Assembly (NCBI GenBank): GCA_026214975.1
Contig: JAOBSW010000361.1
Coordinates: forward strand, 248,001-312,000
DNA: 64,000 bases
From: Gentiana macrophylla
Taxonomy: Eukaryota; Streptophyta; Magnoliopsida; Gentianales; Gentianaceae
Direction of reading: 5' to 3'
Numbering within the stretch: the first letter of the stretch is position 1; each line of letters starts with the position of its first letter. The notes below the pieces were generated by a model. That model was not told the DNA's origin. It saw nothing but the letters and a program-made list of their open reading frames with translations, and made no database searches. Below are positions 33,011 through 45,000 of the stretch, one piece after another. The translations under genes were made by a program, and so were the position numbers.

Positions 33011-36000
33011 CTAGTTTTGGACCTTTTTGCTCGATTTCTTACTTTTCTTCTGCTTCTGTTTCATTTGAGCAAGGCCAGCAGCAGTGACTTTGACATTACC
33101 AATAATAGCAGCAACAAGCTCTGGGTCTGTACATGCCTTCATCAGTTCCTTCTCTCTGCTTGTTGCATCTGACATGTGCCCAAACAAGTTCATCGCTGTC
33201 TTCGCGGCTGCACATAAAATAAGTCTCAGTCCACAGTGCTTCAAACCCTATAAACAACTACACAGAAAAGCAATACGTAAAAGTACAATGCATTTTCTAA
33301 ACATGCTGGTTTTACCATTTTCAAGTGATCAAACAAACAAAGTAAGGGCTAAGTAGCAATTAACTAAGGGCATTCGTAGTCGTAGCATGTTCCTTAAATG
33401 ATTCTCTATCTCTAAAATAAAGATATAATTTAAATATAGCCAGAAAAAAATCAGCTCCAACAGCATCGCATCTTTCAAACTTTTTTTTAGGGTTATCCTC
33501 TATCAACGAGAAGACCTCTGGTCTTCCCCCAATATGGCCTTGACCCCATCCCGAGGTTCATATAAAATACAGACACCAAATGAGGGATCTTGTCCTAAAT
33601 GAGCAAGGGCATCCGCCACATGATTGACCTCTCTAGGCCTATGAGATTTTTTTTTGGTGTGAAATTGTATAGAAGTCCCTATATTTGGATACTCACTGTA
33701 ACAATCCCTAAATATATATAGATGACTAAATATTTGTACAAATAGGGATGAATATGATGTAGTTGAATGAATATTTTGTGTGTAGGGACATGAATGTGGA
33801 TGTGAGCCAGTGAGGGACATGGATATTTAAATGCTGCACGGCAATGGATGATGATATGCTGCTATTCTGATTAAAATTACTGTAATATAGAGATGTGCAA
33901 GGGAGTGTTAATTACAGGCAAATCTAATGCTTAAGAACATACCTTTTCCTTTCTTTACAGTCCCTGGAACCAACTTTACGCGATACTTGTAAGACTGCAA
34001 AGCGGTGTAAGGGGCACAGACAGGTACAGCATACAAAAGAATGTCATCTGCCCGTGGAATCCCAGTCAGGTAATCAACATCTTTCAACTTCTCTTTTTCT
34101 TCCTCACCGATTTCATGAACGTCATCCTCCTCCATTGCAACTCTATCCATCTCATCTGTAGCAGCATCAATTAAACTGGCACCGGATCTGCTGGCAGCTT
34201 CATTATCCGCCGCACTCTTCACGCTTTCACCTGTATGTTCTCGACAATCCCGGGCCAAATGACCAGCTTTTTACACTTGTAGCATATCTTAGGCGCATTC
34301 TCAATACCTATACAAACGTTAGGAAATTCAAGATTTGAAAAAATAATAATAATAAAAAAATAAGAACCACAAAAAGGAGCAATAATGATAGGTATCCAAA
34401 ACTTTTGCATAACCCCACAAAAATTCAGCCACCCCCTCATTTTTTATTTTGTTCTTTTAATTTCATAGCTTATGTACATCAATTTCTGCATACCGATCAT
34501 TAATAGGAGGAAGCAAAAAATACAAACGAAATCAATCAATCATAACGTATTTCATGTGAATTCCTACTTTTCCGAAACATCAACTTTAACTAGGATAATA
34601 AGAGATTGAACTATAAAAATCCAAGCAGTAACTGGCGAGCTGATGATGACTGTGTAAGAAGAATGTTAGCAAGTCAAAGGCCAGTCTAAGCAGCCAAACA
34701 AAACCAAGTATGAGGATAAGCAGCAGTACCCTATGGAAATATGTGTGTGTGTGTGTGTTACTTGATAAGAGGAATCAATGATGCATAAAATGTTCAGATA
34801 CCAGTAACGGTCTTCTCTTCGTTGCTTGTACTAGCCTTAGCAGTATCTGCCACTTTATCATTCTTTTGGGGTTTCCCAGCAGCCTAAAAAGTCACAAGAT
34901 CATCATCAATTTAAAAATGTCGAAAAATCGTTGTCATTAAGTGAAGCGTGTGAAGCTAGTCACAGGCTGTGCTGTAGTGCAAAGTGTGATGAAAGTTATT
35001 TATTAAACTTTTTCTTTGTTTGAGGAAGGAAATGATATATTGTTGTTTAAGCTTGATTTTCGGTTCAACACATTTCACCAAATATTATAGTAAAAACATG
35101 GCGCTTATCATTGTTAAGTGCCAAAGCCTATTGAATCAACCGTGGAGTGAAAATATGAGGTCATATGATCAAGTAATAAGTGGAACATATTCTATTCGAC
35201 ACTTACAGCCAACAAAGATATTCGAATGCTACGCTCCTCCTCATCTTGATCAGCATACTTCTCTTTCATTTTTTTGAGCTTACTCCTCTGTCCTCGGCTT
35301 AGTTTCCAGGCGTCTTGCTTTATATTGCTGACTTTTTCCTCAGACTGAGATACAGTCTCATGATTGGCTTTGGCCTCCTCTTCTCCATTTTCAAAACGTT
35401 CATCTGCAGCATTATCTGTTTGACCTTTCTTGAGCTTTCTTCTTTGAGCTTTTGAAACATATGGTTTATCCTTTTATCGCCTTTTCTGCTTCCTGATTGT
35501 GCTCTTCTACTGATCCTAAAGACTCTTGGATAGCATACTTTTTTGCAGAAACTTTACTCGATCCAAGCTCCAGAGCTTTGTCAATCAGATCTTCAAGTTG
35601 TGTGAAGGAAGCTGATGCTTCACCAGAGATCTCCGACCCAGTATTATTTGTAACATCATGATCTTTAGCAGTTTCAGCAGAATATTTAACAGAAGCACTG
35701 ACATCATCACTAATCGTATCTGATTCATCATGAATGACAGCTTCTGAAGCCAAGTTCACTGGCTCTGCCTTGTTTCCTAGTGAATCCACGTAGCCTTGTG
35801 ACCCCAAGGCAATCTTTTCATCAGAAACTTCCTTATCTGAATTGGAATCAGATACTTCTCTAAAAGACTCACCTTCTGCCAAATCATTTATGTCTTCCTC
35901 CTCTCCTTTTACTCTTCTTTCATTCAAATGAGACCCCAAGGAACTCTCATCCAAACGAAACAATATTCCAAATCCCATAATAAGAGGGTGTGGAGGAAGG

Positions 36001-39000
36001 AAATTTTTCTTCCCACGTATCATGAAACTTCCAACAGTCAAGTATTCACCGGTAGGAGCAGTCTTACTGACCTGGTTAGGGTAAACCCACCAGGCACTGG
36101 TTACAATCTTTGAGTCCCATGCTTGGCTGTGGCAAACCTAGATTACAATATTACATGAAGTGTACAAAAATGTTACCCAAGAACCTGACATACATGCAAG
36201 CAGAAACGAGTAAAAGGGTTTAAAAAAAGTGAACTTACAGTGAAAATCCCTGCCTGGTTCAGAGTGAGAGGGGGTACTGATAAATCAGGTTTGTGATTCT
36301 TGATCACAGTGCTAGAAGCTCCATGAAGATCAGCATGTACATACCTGTTTCATAAAAGAGAAACAAAATTAGGAGAATCGGTATCAAAGGGGGAGGAATG
36401 TAAAGCGTATATGAATTTTGACAGGTCAATCAGTGATGGTAACTTCATTTCTCTTTTATTGGGATCAACCTAATCATGAAAGGGTATCATATATAGATAA
36501 GAGTAAAGTTAAAATCAACACCTTTTAGGCAGAAAAAAGGAATAAATCACAGGATGGGAAGAAAGTAGCCAAATATAAATCGAGTTGTGAATTAGCGATA
36601 CAATTTAGCTTTGACTTTTGTATCTTTGATAGATAAAAGTTGTTGTATGAGTTCTCTGAACTCCCAGAAAAAGTAAAATTTTGTATCTTTGTTAATAAAA
36701 TTTACTAATTTACACAAACAAAAAAAACACGGGATAAATGCATATGCTTAGCCTTTGCATCGTCTTCTCAAAAAGGTTCACGAGTACACAGACATGGATC
36801 TCAGAATACAGGAAAGCTTCTTTGAACTTGCCAAAAATGCTAGGACCCATTTGCCTGATGGCATCCTGGATCAACTCTAGCTGATCAACCGTTACGGTGA
36901 TCCTAATAAAATGCATTTGGTCAATTGATAAGCTGAGAACAACAGATGAGGTAAAATTTCACTTACAGATCTCCTTTTGACATATAACGCTTGACTATCA
37001 ACTCATTTTGTTGTGCATCACGCCCACTTATAACTAAATAATTCTCGCTGCTAATGAACCAATTGAATTTCTCAAACCAATGTACTTTATGATATATGAA
37101 ATTGCAGAAACAGTTTTTTCCTACAAATTCAGACACAGCAATTTAGGAAGTTTCTCATGACACATAGTAAATATTAAAAACATGCAATATTAAGTTGACT
37201 GGAAATGATAAGTTCACATAAAGGTTGCACTCAATTTGCACTTAAGCTCAAGTGGCAACATGGGGCCTGCCACGTACTCCAGCATTGAGGTGTTACAAAT
37301 GCAGGATCCCATGCTGCCAAATTATCTAGTGTAATTTAAGTAAAACTCTTAAGTACGCAGATCATTTACATAAGACAAACACAAAGATATTGGTAGGAAT
37401 AGGTGATAATATCCACAAAAGTTTACATTTAAAAAGCTTTTAACTAACCGCCCAGCCATGAAAGTACGATTATTAAAACAAGGCGGAAATTTAAGGACTA
37501 AAACCAATAAATAGGTCATATATTAAAAGCTCACAATGCGTCACAGAATAAACTTCATATTCAACAGTCAAATACTCGGTTTTTAAATGTGGAATTAACA
37601 GCAGGAAAACTCCAAATTTGATAAGAGAAAAAAAGGATACACAAACGTTCCTGCTTGGTCATCTACATTTTTCCAAGTTTCAAAGTAGTCTCAATATCAT
37701 GTCAAGATATAAACTGATAGGTGGCAGGAAAAAAGTTTGATGACAATGTAAACCGTACTTAATCCAAAGGTCCCATCCAAACTCAAGGAGAGAAAGGGGA
37801 AAAAGATGAGAAAATTGCACAGATCCACAAATTCAGTCATAAACTAGAATTTTTAACTATTTAATCATCATGTTCTGGACATCTAAATTCGCATCATAAT
37901 TCTCACTCAAAGAGGTACCTGCAAAATCTGGAGACGAGTCTTTTTCTCAGCAGCCTTAAAAGCTTTTTCATGAGCAGTGACTGTCTTCTCCTGCTTACTC
38001 TCTTGCTTCTTTTTCATTTCATACCACCTCCGTGCATTTGCATGAGCAGAAAGTGCCAAATCAACCTCTACCTACAAAAAGTTTATTTAAAAAGATACAA
38101 TCAGTCAGAGAGTAACAAGATTGCCAACATTCATATCGTTATTTCTCTCCAATATTTTCTGCTGATAACACCTGACCAGTCTCAATTATTTTCACTCACC
38201 AGTCTCAATTATTTTCACTCAAAGAAATTAACACAACAGAAAAGTTATCTAGAGGCACAAGTCACACTAAACCTTATCCGCTGGCTGTGTTTTCTCATCA
38301 TCATCCATTTCGTCAAGATTGTTACTGAGAAGCAAGGTGATGCAATTTCTTTCAAGATGGAGCTTGTCTATAAGCCCAGCGATAGGGTTTCCAGATTTCT
38401 TCTCATCCTTCACCATGCGAGCCAAATCTTCCCAACTCATACCATTTGCAAGAGCAACTCGAACGGCTAAGATGGCAGCATCAACATCATCCAAGTTATA
38501 TTCTATCAGCTCTGCCATCTTAGTGTATTGTTCAACTTCTTTCTTCAGGGAAAGTACACGATTTTCCTGTAGCACATTCATTTCCCCACTTTATAACAAT
38601 AAAACACAGACGCAGTATGCATATGCAAAGGTGATAGAAGACACCCAAAGTTTTTTACTTTAGGATACAGTACAGACTCAAGTACAGGACAGTAGGCCAT
38701 AATCTTCTAGGAGAAGATGCATAATATACGCCCAAATCATTACATATAAATACAACTGTTAGACCACCCAAAGAAATGAAAATTAAATCTGTAATTGCTC
38801 CTCTTTGGACATAGAATGTTCAGGTAATATTCTTTAGATTCTTTTCCGGAACAATGTAAAACAATCTCCATTATGACACGATCAAACACAAATATGAGAA
38901 AATTAATTATCATAGGACAATGCTCGATGACTACCGCGAGCAGCAAATCCCTTTGCTCATGATGACGTTCTCAGTTAGAATGAGTGGAAGCTGTTTTCAA

Positions 39001-42000
39001 CTATAAAAGGCACACAGAAATATAAATAGCAACAAGAAAACTAGAATCCAAGTAATAAAGAAATAGCTCCCAGTATATTATAGTGCTAGATCTTAAAAAT
39101 TTGTCAACCAATACTCTCGAGTATCATGTAGTCCTGTGGTCACACACAAACTTCCACAATCACTCCATTGTGTTTAAACTGACAAAAGAACTCCATTAAA
39201 TCATATTTAGAAGACCAATTTGGCCATAAATAAACCCTGTTGGTATTAGTCATGCATCTTGTGCTAAAACTTGAATCCACAAAACTTTAACCCTGTAATC
39301 AGAATATCAACCACTTCCCAAATTACCAGCCAATCATCAACAATTCACTGAACAATAGAGCTTACTATAACCACAGGAACAGGTCATACATTACCAAACC
39401 CGTTTCAACTCCTATAAATTTGAGATTTCAGTCACACTCTATTCAAGAACTACTATCTGGTCTGCAACTTCTTAAGTTTATCATCCAAGAAAATACATGT
39501 TGGAATATAAGATTTATGTGGTTAGCTTGGTTAGTTTATTAGTTTTATTCCATCTTTTGTATGAGGAATTTAGCTTTTTATCTCCTTAATTTAGCCCTAA
39601 TATACATATAAATTAGTGGCTAAATCCCCTCTGTTTTCCTTTTGTTTTTAGCAGATGATACACTGTCCAACTAGCCGTTGGAACAGTGTATCCTGCTTTT
39701 TCCCTTTTATTACCGTTGGACCTCTCTTCTATAAATAGAGGTGAGAGGGTCTATTAGTTGTAATGAGCTTTTATTCTAATAATAAGAATACTTTTTCTCA
39801 TTGCTTTAATTCTTACATGGTATCGGAGCCTTAGGCTATTTTTTCTGGGATTTTCTGAACTATTCAAAATTCAAAAAAAAAAAACAAATCTCCTTTCTTT
39901 TGATCAATGGCTGAGTCATTTGCCACTAGTGCAGCCACTGATTCTTCTTCTTCTTCTGAAAACCCCATAATTTCTGGGGAACTTCAAAACATTCAAGCTG
40001 TCTATAAGCTGAATGGCAAGAACTATCTTAAATGGTCTCAGTTTGTCAGAACCTACTTAAAAGGTAGAGGCAAACTAAGCCATTTGCTGGGAACTGGACC
40101 TGCTCCTACTGATCCCAAGTTTGCTAACTGGGATGAGAAAGACTCTATGGTGATGTCCTGGCATGGAGCACTATGATTACAGAGATCGTGATACTGCATG
40201 TTTTCGAAGTTACGCCAAAGAGATATGGGACCATGTGCAACAAACCTTCTCCAAGGTCAAGGATGCCGCCCAAATCTATGAGATTAAGGTAAAAATTCGA
40301 ATACTAAGCAAGGGAATAAATCTATCATCGAATACTCTAGTCTTCTTCAAGGGCTATGGCAAGAATTAGATCACTATCAATGCATAAAAATGAAAGAGAT
40401 AGTGATGATGCTACTACTCTCAAAAGAATTGTTGAAGGGAAAGGATCTTCTCCTTCTCGGTTGGTCTGAATCAGAATTTGACCCTATATGGTGGTGATTC
40501 TTGGCAAATCGAAGCCGCCCTCTCTGAATGAAACCATGTCTATGGTAAGAACAGAGAGAGGTAGGAGGGTGTCATGCTTGACATCGTCAATCTTGAAAGT
40601 TCAGCTCTTTATGCTGGATGTAACAAAAAATGTACATCCTAAGACTAATGAGTCAACTGGATATCCTGAAAGAAGCATCCTCCCAAAAAGGAGAATGTTA
40701 AACTCGATAGAGATAATCTTTTGCTCTCATTGCAAAAAGAGCAGACACACTAAGGAGTTTTGTTGGAAGTTGCATGGAAGACCGTGCAAGAACAATGCCC
40801 TGGCACATCCGTGAACTCCAATAAAATCAAAACAGATTCTCAAAGCGGCGATCAGGCTCCTGCTTTGGTCTAAATCCTTCTCTTGGTCAATCTGAGATTG
40901 AGAAATTGAGGAAGTTCCTGGATACTTTGGAAAATCCATCCTCTTCTATGGTTTTTTGTGTATGGCTTCCTCAATCTCTTAAATCAAGCGGATTACTGGG
41001 GGTGGGTGGTTGACTCTGAGCTACCGATCATATGACACCTTCTATGGAGTCATTTATCGATTACATTCCCCGCAAAGTCAACAAATACATCATGTTGCTA
41101 ATGGTGTGTCAATCAAAATTCTTTGGTACAGTGGAATGTAACCTTAAATGAGTCAATTGTTTTAAAAAATGTTCTTCATGTACTGATTTGGTCGCAAATC
41201 GGTATCCGTGAAGAAGGATCGACCTCGATTCAAATTGCTACGCTTTATTTTCGACTAACTTCGTGGTGATCCAGGAGTTAACAACCATGAGGAGGATTGG
41301 TCTTGCTAGATGCAAAGGTGGACTTTACTTTGTTAAAGATCAAGGAAAGACAAGGAAGTTTTTGAACAAGTATCTATGTTATCTAAGACCGATAATGATA
41401 AGATCATGTTGTATCATAGTGAGACTAGGACATCCATCTTTTCAAATTTTAAAGCATTTATTTCTAATCTTTGTAAGGATTCAAATGTTGAAAAATTTAA
41501 ATGCAATGAATGTGAGTTTGCTAAACATCAAAGAGTTCATTATCCTGCGCTTATCTAACTTGTCTCGCTAATCCTTTTGATCTTATTCATAGTGATATAC
41601 TGGGGCCCTTCCTTGCTCCTAATGTAAATGGTGCTCATTGGTTTGTGACCTTTATTGATGATTGCACAAGAACCACTTGGGTATATTTACTCAAACACAA
41701 GTCTGATCTAAGTCATGTGTTTCCTGTTTTTTACAACATGATTATGACTCAGTTTGATACTAAGATAAAAAGATTGAGGTCTGATAATGCTAGAGATTAT
41801 TTTAACAGATTCCTCAATCCCTTTATGGAAGGAAAAGGAATAATACATGAGTCATCATGTGTTCACACCCCCACAACAGAACGGGGTGGCGTAAAGGAAA
41901 ACAGCACCTTCTTGAACTGCTAGGGCCATTCTGCTCCATATGAATGTGCCCAAGTCCTATTGGGGTGAGGCAGTTCTCACAGCTGCTCATCTTATCAATA

Positions 42001-45000
42001 GATTACCTACTAAAGTTCTGGATAAACAGAGCCCCATACAGGCTCTTACAAAGGTCTTTCCTTCATTCCTAACTTCTGAGGGTGTATCACCTAGAGTTTT
42101 TGGGTGTGAAGTGTTTACTCATGTCCACTTTCCAAATAGGGAAAAGCGGATCCTGTGGCTCTAAAATGTATCTTTGTTGGGTATTCTAATACTCAAAAAG
42201 GATACAAATGTTATCATCCACCTACTAAGAGGTACATTATATCTAAAGATGTGACATTCTATGAAACATGTCCTTACTACTCGACAAGTCACTAATTCAG
42301 GGGAGCTACCTACTACCGATCATGAAAGGGAGAAATTTCTCCTTGATCCATCTTACTTGTCATCCGGTAACGATGATCATGTTCCACCGTTGTATCCACC
42401 GATGATGGCACATCTACTACAGATGGAGGTGTGTCCAGGTGAGGATACCATGCATAAAGGAACCTATTATTTATACCGAAAAAAAATCGGAAGAGGTTAC
42501 AAGGCATTGCCCCTCGTAGATGGAAACAAGGATTTCGACACCATTCCCAATGAGGAAGCGGTCCTCGTAACCTAGTCCTCCTATCGCGAACAATGCAATT
42601 CTAGTAATCCCGATATGAGAATAAGCAATAGCAGACTTGAAGATCCGCTTTATTGCCATAAGAAAGAGTGTAAGGGCTCTGCACTTTACAACTCTGATAT
42701 ACCCTATGAAGAACTTTCTATCCTATCACAGGATTTCTCAAAAACAAAGGAAGTTCATGAAAAATCTCATGAATAGTCCTACACCAAAAGGTTTACAGGA
42801 AGCTCTTTCTGATGAAAAATGGGCAAAAGCCATGAAAATTGAAATGGAAGCTCTGGATAAAAACAAAACATGGGATCTTGTTGATCTCCCTAAAGGAGCT
42901 AAAACAAAGGTTGTAGATGGGTGTTTACCATCAAACATAAGTCTGATGGGACTGTGGAGAGATACAAGGCAAGGTTAGTTGCCAAGGGTTATACTCAAAC
43001 TCATGGCATTGACTACTTTGACACTTTTGCCCCTGTGGCAAAAATGAATACAGTCAAGATTCTGTTATCTTTGGCTGCCAAATTTGAATGGAAGTTGAAT
43101 CAGTATGATGTTAAAAATGCCTTTCTTCAGGGGACCTGAGGAAACCATATTCATGGATATTCCTCCCGGTTTTCAAGTTGAAAAAAGGAAGGTTTACTTG
43201 AGTTAAAGAAGGCCTTGTATGGCCTAAAACAAATTCCCTCAGGGCTTGGTTTGGCAGATTCACTCATGCTTTCATCGAGTCTTGGCTATAAACAAAGCCA
43301 AGGGGATCATACCTTGTTCATTAAGATGAATTTACAATGCCAAAGATCTATTCTCCTTGTGTATGTTGATGATATCATCATCACAGTGGATAATATCAAG
43401 GAAATGCACAACTAAGAAACTTTCCTGTGGGAATTTGACATCAAAGAATCGGGAAGCTTAAATACTTCCTAGGAATTGAGGTTATGTACTCGATCAAGGG
43501 ATTTTTATCTCTCAACAGAAGTACATTTTGGACCTCTTAAAAGATTGTGGCAAAACAGGTGTAAACCAATGAAGACTCCCATTGATTTTACTCATGGAAT
43601 CAACCTTGCACCGTAAGATGAGGAAGTGGACAAGACCGCTTATCAACGTCTTGTAGGAGGCTAATCTATTTGTCTCACACAAGGCCCTGACATTGCCTTT
43701 CTTTGTCAATATTGTGGAGCAGATATATGCATTGTCCAAAGAAGTGCCACGAACGCTGTTGAAAAGGATTATTTCCTATCTCAAGAGTTGTCCCGGCAAG
43801 GGATCCTATTCAAAAAGGATGGTCCTACACTCCTGTGAGGCTTATACTTCGACTCAGATTATCTTTGGTTGTATTGATGATAAGATCCACTTCGGGCCAT
43901 CAGGTGTTCCTCTTGGCAATTTCATTTGTATGGAGAAGCAAGAAACAAGGCACGGTGTTCAGATCAAGTCTTTCAAGCAGAGTTTAGGGCTCTTGCTATT
44001 GGTGTTTGTGAGCTCCTATGGTTGAAAATTATTCGGATGACCTAAAAATCCAGAGATGCAGACACCCATGATACTTCACCGTGATAATCAATGCAATTGA
44101 TATCTCCTCAATCCTCGCCCAACATGACAGAACCAAGCATGTTGAGGTTGATAGGCACTTCATTAAAGAAAAGTCTGGACAAAGGGGTGATCAAACTCAA
44201 ATTTGTCAACTCTCAAGATCAAGTGGCGGATGTTCTAACTAAAGGGCTACCTAAGAAATCTTTTGAGTATCTTCTTAGCAAGTCGGGAATGGTTGATATA
44301 CATTCACCACTTGAGGGAGTGTTGGAATATAAGATTTATGTGGTTAGCTTGGTTAGTTTATTAGTTTTATTCCATCTTTTGTATGAGGAATTTAGCTTTT
44401 TATCTCCTTAATTTAGCCCTAATATACATATAAATTAGTGGCTAAATCCTCTGCTTTTCCTTTTGTTTTTAGTAGATGATACTTCGTCCAACTAGCCGTT
44501 GGACAAAGTGTATCCCGCTTTTTCCCTTTATTACCGTTGGACCTCTCTTCTATAAATAGAGGTGAGAGGGTCTATTAGTTGTAATGAGCTTTTATTCTAA
44601 TAATAAGAATACTTTTTCTCATTGCTTTAATTCTTACAATACACTATCATATTGATAAGTTATTTAGCATGAAAGTTCCTTCTAGCACATGGGGACTATA
44701 AACACAGATAAAAAAAAAAAACCTGGTCAGTATTTAATTTTATTGAGTTTCTGCACTGCAGAACTCTCTTTAGCTTTATGTTGTTGTTCAGCTCGTTGAC
44801 TTTCAATTTTACTATAAAATTCATCCAATGCAGCATCAAACGTCTCAAAACGTGTGGATTCCCTCGAGTTGAACTGGTTCAGTAACAACGGGCAGAATTC
44901 ATCATAGATCTACAAGAGAGATTTACATATCAGGCCCTTAGTCAAGAACAGGTAACCACATTTACCATCTGGATAACAAATAGCATAATTTCAAGAAAAC

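Larger units (their letters stand above)
39498..44638 (+). mobile_element. Full-length Ty1/copia retrotransposon in NEMF intron 6, 5.1 kb
   Basis: LTRs 39498-39817 and 44320-44638 start TGTTGGAATATAAG and end TTCTTACA. The 5-bp target duplication ATACA is present at 39493-39497 and 44639-44643. The primer-binding site TGGTATCGGAGCC (39818-39830) fits initiator Met tRNA; the polypurine tract is TTGAGGGAG before 44320. The order gag, PR, INT, RT, RNase H is that of copia. It lies opposite to the host gene inside a 6.2-kb intron. The LTRs differ at only about ten positions by eye, yet the internal frames are broken many times. Confidence 0.95.

Noticed and set aside
37205..37330. Possible second SINE in the intron between NEMF exons 8 and 9
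   Set aside because: CTCAAGTGGCAAC resembles box A but a convincing box B at the right distance is missing.
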